NCBI GenBank assembly: GCA_028583405.1
Contig: JAPTMU010000030.1
Location: 592,001-656,000 of the forward strand
DNA length: 64,000 nt
DNA from: Pogonophryne albipinna
Lineage: Eukaryota; Chordata; Actinopteri; Perciformes; Artedidraconidae
Direction: 5' to 3'
The notes under the pieces were generated by a model. The model ran no database searches and was not told the origin of the DNA. It saw nothing but the letters and a program-made list of their open reading frames with translations. Below are positions 24,392-35,830 of this stretch, piece after piece. Position 1 is the first letter of the stretch. Each line of letters opens with the position of its first letter. The position numbers and the translations under genes were made by a program.

Positions 24392-24950
24392 GAGACAGTG
24401 GGTGTCGAGGAAGGCTGCTCCAGAGCCACTATTTCAAGCATACTACGTCATCGAGTTCCCCCGAAGGACTGTTCCAATGTCCAGCATACTTGGAATTCTA
24501 GGCCGGTGTCAGTACCATGGCCGTTTCTCAATCGCGAGGATGCTTGCTTGGTAGCACATGTCTTCCGAGTCACTTGCTTCAGAAGCTAGGCAAGAATCCT
24601 TCCTGGCATTCGGAAAACGAAGAGTGTAACAGGCTAGCAAGTGTGCAAGTGTGCGTCATATGAGAGGCCCCGCCTTACATTTTCCGCCACAGATTTGGTG
24701 AAATTGTGGGGATTTTAAGGACGCGAAGTCTACCCATATGCAGCCTCGAAATTACCCCCAAACCAAGGACGCGGCCTCGGTGGAATTCCAAGTATGCTGG
24801 AGATTGGAACATTCCTTCGGCGGCACTCGATGACGTAGCATCCTTGAAATATTGGAAGGATTCTTGTCTCGCTTCTGAAGAAAGTGACTCGGAGGTACAT
24901 GTGCTACCAAGCGAGCGTCCTCGACATTGAGAAACACCCACTGTTTCTAA
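24392..24950. mobile_element. Long-TIR foldback element, copy 1
   Basis: The left arm near 24521-24605 (GTTTCTCAATCGCGAGGATG, CTTGGTAGCACATGTCTTCC) pairs with the inverted right arm near 24862-24945 (GTTTCTCAATGTCGAGGACG, CTTGGTAGCACATGTACCTC), giving arms of roughly 80 bp. An extra partial inverted internal segment lies at 24392-24512. A related copy is at 61250-61617. No transposase. Confidence 0.75.
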
Positions 24951-24954
24951 CCAA

Positions 24955-25395
24955 CCCAGGAAGCTAACGTTAGCTTAATTAGCCAGCTAGCTACAGCTAA
25001 TAAAACCTGTTATTGCAGCTGCAAAATGTATAGTTTCAGCTCAAATTGGTAAACCTCCTTTTGTCTAACCTCTATGTTAAACTAAGTAACCATTGTTTAA
25101 GAAGTCCACTTAAGACAGCATTATTAAACCACTCATGACACTATCGTTAGCTCAATTGGTTAGCATAATTAGCTAGCTACAGCTAATAAAACCTGTTATT
25201 TCAGCCGCTAAAATTGGTAAACCTCCTTTTGTCTAACCTCTATGTTAAACTAAGTAACCATTGTTTAAGAAGTCCACTTAAGACAGCATTATTAAACCAC
25301 TCATGACGCTATAGTTAGCTTAACTGGTTAGCTTAATTAGCTAGCTAATAAAACCTGTTATTGTAGCCGCTAAAATTGGTAAGCCTGCTTTATAA
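24955..25395. repeat. Tandem duplication of a ~165-bp unit (about 2.4 copies)
   Basis: AATTGGTAAACCTCCTTTTG recurs at about 25044 and 25212 (168 bp apart); a shortened third copy starts near 25373. GCTAGCTACAGCTAATAAAA precedes the first two copies. Confidence 0.9.
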
Positions 25396-28300
25396 CTCAC
25401 ATTTCTAATCTTGAACTGTATACATGTATGTGCTATTCAAATATGTGAGATTGACAGTCATAGCAACAATAATTGGATGCATAAAAAAACATTTTCTATC
25501 TTAGATGTTTATTTCCAACACATGCAAAAGGCACATGGTCATTTTCCTCTCTGCAGCTTCCTTTAAAATCACACTTCTTTGTTGATACTATTCCCACTGA
25601 GTGATCCACCAACCACGCAACACTTATTTCCATGATCACGGTGAACATGCTTTAGCTAATGGGACCGCTCACTCCTCTTGAATCTGCCCACTCGGCACAT
25701 TGCAATCCGCCTGATTGAACATGGCATGCTGAGAATCTGCTGAAACAATATATGCATGGAGAGAGATCTATGTATGGTCATTGTCACCCTCTTATTAAAT
25801 CATAATATGATCATTAAAGTTCCTTAGGCAGCCATTAAACCCCACTTTTAATATTTGAACGTTTTATTAAAGTGAAATAATCTAATTCAAAGAGTGTAAA
25901 ATGATCAAGCCTTTGAGGGCAATGTTCTGCTCTTTTCAGAACATTGTGTTATTTTTTGACATTTCCTGCAGAGAATGTATTTGAAGTCTCCTGCATGTTA
26001 TATGTGCTGGCAGTGAGAACATGTTGCTAAGTGCCTCAGCCCAGGAGGACGTTAGAAGTGGGCTGATGGAGAGGAGTTGGCGTTGACCAGCTGCGGCTAA
26101 ATAAAAACCCAAGGCATGTGTAGACAATGGTGCTAAATACACACCGACTTGGAGTTTGCCAGCAGTCGAATATTCCCAGAAAGTACTGCATGAAATCTGG
26201 ATCACTGATAATCAGGGTTCTATAGATAGATACGTTATTAAGATAAGATAAGATAAGATTGACCTTTTATTAAATGGGACATTCAGTAGTTCAACAGCAA
26301 CAGGGTAAGGATGAAAAACAGGACATCACAGATTAACACAATTAAGAATAAAATGATAAAATAACTATAAAATAAGAAATTAATTAAAACATATATACAT
26401 ATTTGGTCATGTATACATATTATACATGTGTGTGTGTAAACTGTATTTTATGTCCAGTATTAATCCCTAATTGAGAAATGATTTTGTTACAGGACCAGTG
26501 TGTTCAACATTAAAATACAAATACTTAAAAAGTGGAATAGAGCTAACAGTTAAAAATAAAATAAGGGTTATGACATTTATTCCGTTAAAATTACTTGATA
26601 CTCAAACAAAAATATAAGTATGATTACTTTTCGTTGCTTTCGGATTACCTTAATATCATAGCAATGCAAAAAAAGACATGTTTGATGTAAGACAACAGAA
26701 CAATGCAACCTTAGAAATATAGTATTTTTGTTTTATCTATATATATATTAGATAAAAGAAGAATGAAAGTAGCCTAAATGAAAACCATATTTGGGCAGTA
26801 CGCGTTCCTATAATATATTGATCTGTATTTTAAAATGTACTGTAACAGTAGTTTTTATGTAACTGTAAGGGAGTACAGTTTCATGATTACATAATTACAT
26901 GTAATCCCCAAGCCTGTATATAATCAATTAACATATGCACATATTATGAGTTGGTGTATGATGCTGAACTTAACACTAAATATCCTGATTACAAATCCCT
27001 GGTTTATATATTATATGTTCTGGTCTGTCATTGATATATCACTAATTGTTATTGGCTTCTTACCTGACAGATAATCAACATTTCTTACTGTATGTATTCC
27101 GTTTGAGTCTCTAATAAACACAGACAGAACAGCAGAAGTTGAAACTAATCAGCTGGACAACACATGGTTACCACTGCAGGCATTTCCTCCATGCACAATT
27201 TATTTAAAACTGGAAAAGCTACCACAGACATCAGCATCGTGTGATTCTCTCAGCTCTGGGTTTGCAGGCAGATCAAATGTTCCTTCTTCTAATGAAAGAA
27301 AAACATGCTTAAGCCAAGAGTGAAATGGCATCATGTTGTTGGACCTTACTCCAAATAATGACTGATGTTAATACAGTTTGCAAAGTAGAAACACAGGCAC
27401 CACATTCACAGAAAACCATAGCAACAAGCTGCACAGAATCTCGGGAACACACAAGTCATGTTTTCACTGTGCGTAATGGGGTTTTAGGGCCTGCTCAGAG
27501 TCTGCCAAGCATCTCCTGAATATGAATGCTGTGCAACAATAGCATGCAAAACAAAGCCCCCCAGAGACTTGTTGTTGTGGTGCTAACATATGGGCTCGAT
27601 TGCATGCTCCTGTTTCACTCGCAGAGGTTGGGTCAACGCGGTTCTTTTCTTAGGCGGCTCAATATCGTTGTTAGGGAACTTTGAAATCCCGACGCCCGCT
27701 GTGTTCCCGTCGTTCTGATCATCAGGCGGGGTAATCAAGCACATATTGTTGCCGTGCAATAGATCTCATTCATATTGTAATGTTTCTTCAAGGGAATTCA
27801 GACCAGAAGCTCAGTGTGTGATAAAACGCTGCCGACATGCACATCAAAGTGGCGCGTGCAAACATCCTTAAAGCTGATGGAGGTGGAGGGCACCAGTGTA
27901 GACTAAATAACAGAAAGACTGATAATACTAACGCTGTTCCTCACCAAACACACACTTCCACATATCATCCTACTCTCTGGCTGCCAAGAGAAGTGCCTTC
28001 ACTCTCAGGCGTACTGTTGTTTTTGTGAACTTTGCCCGTCTCTCCAATGCAAACTGAGCCAAGTATTTCAACCCTGATCAAAACAAATGATGTACGCACA
28101 AGTCCTGACATATTCTCCTTACGCTTCGCCGGCTCGAGGGCGCTTCCACATTACCGTATAATGTGTTAGTACTTCTGATTAAAGGGAGATTGCTTTTCCT
28201 TTGCATAGCGTTGCAGTCTTTATCAACATTTAATTACCAAAGAAACAGTTTCTAAGCTTTTGAATGGAGTGTTATTAATCAATATAACTGGTGTCTTATA

Positions 28301-28794
28301 GTGTCTATCGTTTGACAAATTGTTGAGACTCTATGAACCATAAACTCGAGAGCAGCGGTTCCCAACCTGTGGGCCGTGGCCCCCTAGTGGTCCGTGAAGG
28401 CATTGCAAGTGGGCCGCCAACATTTTTAAAATGTTAGATTTTATTTTGTCCAGGCTAAAGACACAAACATGGACATAACAACATATAGGAGATGACATTC
28501 CCATCACAGACGAAAACAGAAGAAATAAAGATACAGTCAGTAGGATCACTTCAACATTTCACAAACAAAAATAGGTTGACAACCAAAAACCACCCAAAAC
28601 ACTAAATGGCATATTTATTGTTCCTTTAATCCCACTCTTCGTTAGAGCTCATTATTTCCCCATTTCAAGGCGTGTTCAGCCACCAGTGTTTCCCATACAT
28701 TGATTTATTTGTGGCGGGAAACACTGGCCACCCTTTGATATTTGAACCACAACCTTATTTAGAAGCAAATCAATATTTTTTGTTGCACTTTGAT
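25396..28794. other. No gene seen
   Basis: AT-rich intergenic sequence. 26240-26420 starts with (AAGAT)n and looks like a retroposon tail. 27540-27800 is GC-richer and not repeat-like. A lone hAT-type terminus (CAGCGGTTCCCAACC) lies at about 28352. ORFs of 60-90 codons are unsupported. Confidence 0.4.
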
Positions 28795-29003
28795 TTATAG
28801 GCAGTAGATAGAGTGCTGGACTTGGAATCAGAGGGTACCAAGTTTGAGTCCCACTGCAGTCAGCATGTCGTTGTGTCCCTGAGACACTTCACCCCAAATT
28901 GCTCCTGTGGGGATTGTCCACAGTACTGAATGCATGTAAGTCACTTTGGATAAAAGCGTCTAATAAATGACATGTAATGTAATGTAATGTAATGTAATGT
29001 ATG
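28795..29003 (+). mobile_element. tRNA-derived SINE with L2-type tail
   Basis: The head has an A-box-like TAGATAGAGTGCTGGAC and a B-box-like AGTTTGAGTCCC. The 3' end is GTCACTTTGGATAAAAGCGT followed by (ATGTA)n. The LINE fragment at 53672 ends with the same GCTTTGGATAAAAGCGTC and TGTAA repeats, so this SINE probably borrowed that LINE's 3' recognition tail. Confidence 0.8.
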
Positions 29004-29505
29004 CCTTATTCAGTAACGGCGCGCTACTTTGACATTAGACACATCATGAAAACTCATCTGCACCAAAAATCACGTGATGCTGGAACCTGAGATCTGGATG
29101 AAAGAGACAATATATTATTCATAGGACTTAATTAAAAGAAACATGGATAATTATAATCAGTAAGATCTAGAATAATGAAACGTCACCAAACAAAGTAATA
29201 ATGGAGTCAGACTTTAGGAACTGAGTCGTACCGTCTTTATGTCGGAGCTCTCCTGTGTTTCTTATTTTGATCCAATTATTTTGTGTGTTTTAATGTATTT
29301 ACAAACATTTCTGACTCGCTTTTTGTTGTAATTGTTGTTTGGTTATTAAACAGCATGCATTTGTAAACACCTAACCTTGAAAATGTTTATTTCCTTGGTT
29401 TTAATTGAACAGAGAGGCTCTGCATGTAATATAGATAGAACACACATTTTAATTACACGTTTTAGGTTTCATGGGTTTGTCTGGAATCCCTGAACTATAA
29501 CTACA
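29004..29505. other. Intergenic sequence downstream of the NLR gene
   Basis: No feature is recognised. Confidence 0.4.
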
Positions 29506-29511
29506 TTTATT
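29506..29511 (-). terminator. Candidate NLR polyadenylation signal
   Basis: AATAAA on the minus strand, about 65 nt after the proposed stop codon. Confidence 0.35.
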
Positions 29512-29573
29512 CCATGGTGAAACCTCAGTAAATAAAGTTCGCATGGTACGACCTCTCACCTTTCTGTGTGTCT

Positions 29574-29587
29574 TCACTTCCTGTCAC
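29574..29587 (-). CDS. NLR gene, last coding exon (tentative)
   Basis: The acceptor is a pyrimidine tract ending CTCTCAG. The proposed coding part is only a split codon, D-R-K and TGA. It keeps the phase left by the 41-nt exon at 29751-29791. No homology backs this short tail, so the true C-terminus may differ. Confidence 0.35.
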
Positions 29588-29750
29588 CTGAGAGGAGAAG
29601 GAGAGAGAGAGAGAATGATGATGATGATGAAACAAAGAGAAACAGCCAGAATGATGGAGAGAGAAAGAAGAGTGTTGTTTTCCTCTGAGGTCACGCTCCA
29701 TGAAAGAGTTTAGTATCTGGATGAATGGAGGACATGGTTTCAGTACTCAC

Positions 29751-29791
29751 AGCTCTTCTGGATCGTGGCTCTGATCGTCTGTCCTCTGATC
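29751..29791 (-). CDS. NLR gene, penultimate coding exon (tentative)
   Basis: 41 nt between the acceptor CATCTCTACAG and the donor GTGAGT. In the phase given by the last LRR exon it reads RIRGQTIRATIQKS without a stop. Assignment rests only on good splice sites and phase. Confidence 0.4.
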
Positions 29792-30203
29792 CTGTAGAGA
29801 TGAACACAATCCAACAGTTTGAGATCCAGATTAAATAAGTGTTGGTTCTTTGAGTCAGCTTCAGAGTCCTGATCTCATGCTCTCCATCCCATCATATCTT
29901 CTCTGCAAACACTACGACTGCCTGCCACAGCTCTCAGCTGACAGGAAGTAACCTGTCATTGGTCAAGGAACTAAAAACATCCCATAAGAACAGACCACCT
30001 TTCCCGCTCGTCTGTAAAACCCCATCTGTCTGTTAGAGAGCTGATACTAAAGTGTGGCTTTGCAGGTTCAGCTGTTCTTCTATAGCTGATGGAAGAATGG
30101 AAGAGCCTGCAGTCAGTGGGTAACATCACTGATCTGTTTCCCCAGAGAGAGAAACACCTCCCTGAGTTTCATACTGCTGAACCAGCAGAGACCCCTCACT
30201 GAC

Positions 30204-30374
30204 CTGAGGGTCTCCAGTCTGCAGTCTGGACTCTCCAGAAGATCTCTCAGCAGCTCCACATCTGAATCCTTCAGAGGGTTCTGACTCAGGTCCAGATCTC
30301 TCAGATGGAGGTTGGACTTCAGAGCTGAGGCCAGAGCAGAACAGCTGATCTCTGACAACCAGCAGTCCCTCAGA
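30204..30374 (-). CDS. NLR gene, LRR exon 8
   Basis: A 171-nt exon, phase 2 at both ends, encoding two ribonuclease-inhibitor-type leucine-rich repeats ([16 protein letters not shown] and [19 protein letters not shown]). Acceptor CTTTATTCAG, donor CAG|GTCAGT. It is the most 3' LRR copy in the array. LRRs form the C-terminal ligand-sensing or autoinhibitory part of NLRs. Confidence 0.85.
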
Positions 30375-30766
30375 CTGAATAAAGAAAACATGATGAGGAT
30401 ACAAATCAGTTTATAATCAGATGTTACTCAACATTTAAATGAATGGGAACAACAACATGTCTTCTTCAGAAAGTAAACTTTATTAATGTCAAACTAATAT
30501 GACTTCAGATGACCTTTATTCAGACGCTATCGTTTACTAAATATTAAAAACATAGATTTACTTTTTACAACTAACATCTATTACAGTTCCTTCAGGAGTC
30601 AGACAACATTTAAGTCTGCAGTTCTTACTTTAGTAGCTACAAATGAAAATATGAATAAAAGAACATTTCCAACTGAATGGATGTAAGTTAATGATGTAGA
30701 AGAATCAGGATGAATATCTAATGAAACCTGAGATCTCCAGCAGGAACAGAGAGTCAGTGAACTGAC

Positions 30767-30937
30767 CTGAGAGTCTGCAGTCTGCAGTCTGGACTCTCCA
30801 GAAGATCTCTCAGCAGCTTCCCTCCTGAATCCTTCAGAGCGTTCTCACTCAGGTCCAGAACTCTCAGATGGAGGTTGGACTTCAGAGCTGAGGTCAGAGC
30901 AGAACAGCTGATCTCTGACAAGCTGCAGCCACTCAGA
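30767..30937 (-). CDS. NLR gene, LRR exon 7
   Basis: 171 nt, phase 2-2, same splice sites as its neighbours. It encodes [16 protein letters not shown] and [17 protein letters not shown]; the GGK in place of GVE is a private change. Type A ending ([14 protein letters not shown]). Confidence 0.85.
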
Positions 30938-31029
30938 CTGAATAAAGAAAACATGATGTAAGTTTAGAAAACAAAGTTCCTGTTTGAAATAACTCCAGGT
31001 TTAATAATGTGTTCAGAGTCAAACAGGTT

Positions 31030-31858
31030 TCAAAGGTCTCCTATCAGGCTATCTTTAGGCAGATATTCTGGGTCTCACATTTATAACAATATATAAAAAC
31101 ATCTCTCTGATGTGTTTTGCTCCAAATACCAAACAGATCATGCATTTTAGAAATCCCTCATATCCCTCTGTTCCAGCTGTTAGAGAAGAGCAGGTTCGGG
31201 TCCTTAGCTTAAAAAAGAGGAGGGGGAGCTAATGCCTGATCAGAATTACCCGGCAGATTCAGCTAAACGCTGCCGTGATTAAACGCCATCATGTTCCAAA
31301 CCACATCAAGGATCCTCTCTGAAACAGGATGGAGCTCAAACTCTTTCTCTCTCTCAGGTTTACCACAAGGTGACTTCCTTTTGATTTCCTGCTTCTTCAC
31401 ACAGACTCTCTCCAGCACAGGTTAGCTCTGAGTGTTAGCATGCTAATGTAAACACAGACCATATTACGTCCAGAACACGTCTCATTGTTTCTGACAGCAA
31501 CGTTTCTGATTGGCCCATGGGGATAAAGCCCGCCCACATTTGAGTAATGTGGTCATGACTCAGCAAATCTGGATCAGCTCCGTTGTTCCCCGTTTTTAGA
31601 GATCTGGGTACGGAGGAGAAGAGAGAGGGGTTTGTTTCTGACACTTTGAGAGTCTCCTGACACACTGGGGACACACGGGGGGGACACTGGGGACACACCA
31701 GGGGACACACAGGGGACACATGGGGGACACACCGGGGACACACAGGGACACACCGGGGACATACCGGGACACACGGGGACACACACAGGGGACACACGGG
31801 GACACATGGTGATGTAGAGAGGACATCAGAAAGTGCATTCTGCATGATAGGTCCTCTT
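31030..31858. mobile_element. Element inserted in an LRR intron, with GGGGACACAC minisatellite
   Basis: The paralogous introns at 33525-33550 and 34660-34690 run straight from AGAGTCAAACAGG into TTTTAATGTCAGAGATG. Here those two blocks are separated by about 830 bp. The ends CAAAGGTCTCCTATCAGGC and the inverted AAAGAGGACCTATCATGC form imperfect TIRs. Inside, 31660-31805 is an irregular GGGGACACAC tandem array whose ORFs are chance. Confidence 0.8.
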
Positions 31859-32158
31859 TAATGTCAGAGATGAAGCAGAAACAATCCACTGATAATCTGG
31901 AACTGTAACTTTGATCAGATGTTCATCAACTCCTTCATCTCCCTCACAGCTCCTCAGTACTGACAGCATCTCCACTGACTCCTGGAGCACAGGGTGAGTC
32001 TGTGGAAGCTCAGACTCTCTCCCTCACACATTCACCTTCTCTCTGTTACTCTGATCAATATGCAGTCATTAGCAAAGAGGAACAAATAGTTTAAATGTAT
32101 TTGTTCAAATTCAGAAAATCATAAACACAAGCAGATGAAGTTCAGTCAGTGAACTGAC

Positions 32159-32329
32159 CTGAGAGCCTCCAGTCTGCAGTTTGGACTCTTTAGTCCAGAA
32201 CTCAGCAGCTCCACTCCTGGATCCTTCAGAGTGTTGTCTCTCAGGTCCAGATCTCTCAGATGGAGGTTGGACTTCAGAGCTGAGGCCAGAGCAGAACAGC
32301 TGATCTCTGACAAGCTGCAGCACCTCAGA
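32159..32329 (-). CDS. NLR gene, LRR exon 6
   Basis: 171 nt, phase 2-2. Encodes [16 protein letters not shown] and [19 protein letters not shown]. It ends in the type B form ([15 protein letters not shown]). Acceptor TTATTCAG, donor CAG|GTCAGT. Confidence 0.85.
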
Positions 32330-32721
32330 CTGAATAAAGAAAACATGATGAGGATACAAATCAGTTTATAATCAGATGTTACTCAACATTTAAATGAATG
32401 GGAACAACAACATGTCTTCTTCAGAAAGTAAACTTTATTAATGTCAAACTAATATGACTTCAGATGACCTTTATTCAGACGCTATCGTTTACTAAATATT
32501 AAAAACATAGATTTACTTTTTACAAATAACATCTATTACAGTTCCTTCAGGAGTCAGACAACATTTAAGTCTGCAGTTCTTACTTTAGTAGCTACAAATG
32601 AAAATATGAATAAAAGAACATTTCCAACTGAATGGATGTAAGTTAATGATGTAGAAGAATCAGGATGAATATCTAATGAAACCTGAGATCTCCAGCAGGA
32701 ACAGAGAGTCAGTGAACTGAC

Positions 32722-32889
32722 CTGAGAGTCTGCAGTCTGCAGTCTGGACTCTCCAGAAGATCTCTCAGCAGCTCCTCTGAATCCTTCAGAGCGTTGTGAC
32801 TCAGGTCCAGATCTCTCAGATGGAGGTTGGACTTCAGAGCTGAGGCCAGAGCAGAACAGCTGATCTCTGACAACCTGCAGCCCCTCAGT
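32722..32889 (-). CDS. NLR gene, LRR exon 5 (one codon shorter)
   Basis: 168 nt instead of 171: SEELL replaces SGVELL, an in-frame loss of one codon in the second repeat. Splice sites and phase are intact. Type A ending. Confidence 0.85.
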
Positions 32890-33281
32890 CTGAATAAAGA
32901 AAACATGATGAGGATACAAATCAGTTTATAATCAGATGTTACTCAACATTTAAATGAATGGGAACAACAACATGTCTTCTTCAGAAAGTAAACTTTATTA
33001 ATGTCAAACTAATATGACTTCAGATGACCTTTATTCAGACGCTATCGTTTACTAAATATTAAAAACATAGATTTACTTTTTACAAATAACATCTATTACA
33101 GTTCCTTCAGGAGTCAGACAACATTTAAGTCTGCAGTTCTTACTTTAGTAGCTACAAATGAAAATATGAATAAAAGAACATTTCCAACTGAATGGATGTA
33201 AGTTAATGATGTAGAAGAATCAGGATGAATATCTAATGAAACCTGAGATCTCCAGCAGGAACAGAGAGTCAGTGAACTGAC

Positions 33282-33452
33282 CTGAGAGTCTGCAGTCTGC
33301 AGTCTGGACTCTCCAGAAGATCTCTCAGCAGCTCCACTCCTGAATCCTTCAGAGGGTTCTCACTCAGGTCCAGAACTCTCAGATGGAGGTTGGACTTCAG
33401 AGCTGAGATCAGAGCAGAACAGCTGATCTCTGACAACCTGCAGCCCCTCAGT
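33282..33452 (-). CDS. NLR gene, LRR exon 4
   Basis: 171 nt, phase 2-2, encoding [16 protein letters not shown] and [17 protein letters not shown]; type A ending. Nearly identical to LRR exon 2 (34413-34583), 1,131 bp upstream in the gene. Confidence 0.85.
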
Positions 33453-33846
33453 CTGAATAAAGAAAACATGATGTAAGTTTAGAAAACAAAGTTCCTGTTT
33501 GAAATAACTCCAGGTTTAATAATCTGTTCAGAGTCAAACAGGGTTTTAATGTCAGAGATGAAGCAGAAACAATCCACTGATAATCTGGAACTGTAACTTT
33601 GATCAGATGTTCATCAACTCCTTCATCTCCCTCACAGCTCCTCAGTACTGACAGCATCTCCACTGACTCCTGGAGCACAGGGTGAGTCTGTGGAAGCTCA
33701 GACTCTCTCCCTCACACATTCACCTTCTCTCTGTTACTCTGATCAATATGCAGTCATTAGCAAAGAGGAACAAATAGTTTAAATGTATTTGTTCAAATTC
33801 AGAAAATCATAAACACAAGCAGATGAAGTTCAGTCAGTGAACTGAC

Positions 33847-34020
33847 CTGAGAGCCTCCAGTCTGCAGTCTGGACTCTTTAGTCCAGAACTCAGCAGCTCC
33901 ACTCCTGGATCCTTCAGAGTGTTCTCACTCAGGTCCAGATCTCTCAGATGGGAGGGGTCAGACTTCAGAGCTGAGGCCAGAGCAGAACAGCTGATCTCTG
34001 ACAAACTGCAGCTGCTCAGT
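33847..34020 (-). CDS. NLR gene, LRR exon 3
   Basis: 174 nt, phase 2-2. Encodes [18 protein letters not shown] and [19 protein letters not shown], type B ending. The extra codon comes from SDPSHLRDL in place of SNLHLRDL, the more usual fish NLR form. Confidence 0.85.
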
Positions 34021-34412
34021 CTGAATAAAGAAAACATGATGAGGATACAAATCAGTTTATAATCAGATGTTTCTCAACATTTAAATGAATGGGAACAACA
34101 ACATGTCTTCTTCAGAAAGTAAACTTTATTAATGTCAAACTAATATGACTTCAGATGACCTTTATTCAGACGCTATCGTTTACTAAATATTAAAAACATA
34201 GATTTACTTTTTACAACTAACATCTATTACAGTTCCTTCAGGAGTCAGACAACATTTAAGTCTGCAGTTCTTACTTTAGTAGCTACAAATGAAAATATGA
34301 ATAAAAGAACATTTCCAACTGAATGGATGTAAGTTAATGATGTAGAAGAATCAGGATGAATATCTAATGAAACCTGAGATCTCCAGCAGGAACAGAGAGT
34401 CAGTGAACTGAC

Positions 34413-34583
34413 CTGAGAGTCTGCAGTCTGCAGTCTGGACTCTCCAGAAGATCTCTCAGCAGCTCCACTCCTGAATCCTTCAGAGGGTTCTCACTCAGGT
34501 TCAGATCTCTCAGATGGAGGTTGGACTTCAGAGCTGAGATCAGAGCAGAACAGCTGATCTCTGACAACCAGCAGCGCCTCAGA
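34413..34583 (-). CDS. NLR gene, LRR exon 2
   Basis: 171 nt, phase 2-2; [16 protein letters not shown] and [19 protein letters not shown], type A ending. Acceptor TTTATTCAG, donor CAG|GTCAGT. Confidence 0.85.
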
Positions 34584-34977
34584 CTGAATAAAGAAAACAT
34601 GATGTAAGTTTAGAAAACAAAGTTCCTGTTTGAAATAACTCCAGGTTTAATAATCTGTTCAGAGTCAAACAGGGTTTTAATGTCAGAGATGAAGCAGAAA
34701 CAATCCACTGATAATCTGGAACTGTAACTTTGATCAGATGTTCATCAACTCCTTCATCTCCCTCACAGCTCCTCAGTACTGACAGCATCTCCACTGACTC
34801 CTGGAGCACAGGGTGAGTCTGTGGAAGCTCAGACTCTCTCCCTCACACATTCACCTTCTCTCTGTTACTCTGATCAATATGCAGTCATTAGCAAAGAGGA
34901 ACAAATAGTTTAAATGTATTTGTTCAAATTCAGAAAATCATAAACACAAGCAGATGAAGTTCAGTCAGTGAACTGAC

Positions 34978-35151
34978 CTGAGAGCCTCCAGTCTGCAGTT
35001 TGGACTCTTTAGTCCAGAACTCAGCAGCTCCACTCCTGGATCCTTCAGAGTGTTCTGACTCAGGTTCAGATCTCTCAGATGGGAGGGGTCAGACTTCAGA
35101 GCTGAGGCCACGACTTCACATTCAGTCTCTGAGAGTCCACAGTCAGAAAGT
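34978..35151 (-). CDS. NLR gene, LRR exon 1
   Basis: 174 nt, phase 2-2. Its acceptor (TGTTATTATAG) and first half ([20 protein letters not shown]) differ from the other seven exons and match the usual first LRR after the NACHT exon in fish NLRs. The first base completes the lysine codon split at the end of the NACHT exon. Confidence 0.88.
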
Positions 35152-35830
35152 CTATAATAACACATATATTACAACATGTGTTAAAAAAAGAGGAAACATA
35201 TTAACCTCAAGCATTTGATGAATAAATATTTGAAATGTTCTGATTGAGATTTGCTGTTAGTCCGTTTTATAAATAATAATATATAATAATAGAGTGTAAT
35301 GCGTTGTCAGTGTGGTCTGATCACATGTCGGTGCTCCTGCTCTCACTGACTGTTACCAAAGAAACAGAAATTAAATAAATCACTTGACAATATTAGAGAT
35401 GTTCATATTTAAATGTTAATTAATATTTAAATGTGAATGATGGATGTTTTGTCTTCTCTGAGCATCTGGAAATGAACTGCGCACACAAACACAATTAACA
35501 AACCAATAAAGTTTCAATATTTTCTCACTGTATGAGCATTAAGACATAACTCTGGTATTGGTAGGACATTATATAGATCTTATTTTAAACTCTAACACAT
35601 TGTGATAAATCGTGTGTTTGATGATAAAGAAACTACTAGAAAGTGATAATAACTGATAACTGTAAGTCCTGCTGTGTGGTGTGATCACAGGCTGAGGAGC
35701 CTCTAAAGTCCTCCATGTGTTTGACATGTCGCCTCTCAGTATTTAAACAGCAGAAATGTTATCGTGTTTATTTGAATAATTAAACTCCTGATCCACTTTA
35801 GTTTATAAAGTGAATCACATCTGGACTCAC
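35152..35830 (-). other. NLR intron between NACHT and LRR exons
   Basis: 680 bp, AT-rich, bounded by GTGAGT and TATAG. Nothing else is seen. Confidence 0.7.

Larger units (their letters stand above)
32159..35151 (-). repeat. Tandemly duplicated LRR exon-intron block (1,131-bp dimer)
   Basis: Exon starts 34583 and 33452 are 1,131 bp apart, as are 35151 and 34020. Introns are copied too: ACTAATATGACTTCAGATGA and the GTTCATCAACTCCTTCATCT block recur in order. Type A and B exons alternate in this part, and type A is doubled at exons 4 and 5. Confidence 0.9.

Noticed and set aside
28795..29003. Genuine tRNA gene
   Set aside because: SINE with a LINE-type tail; boxes are degenerate.
31435..31889. 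Cys/Pro-rich minus-strand ORFs
   Set aside because: Created by the GGGGACACAC tandem repeat inside an inserted element.
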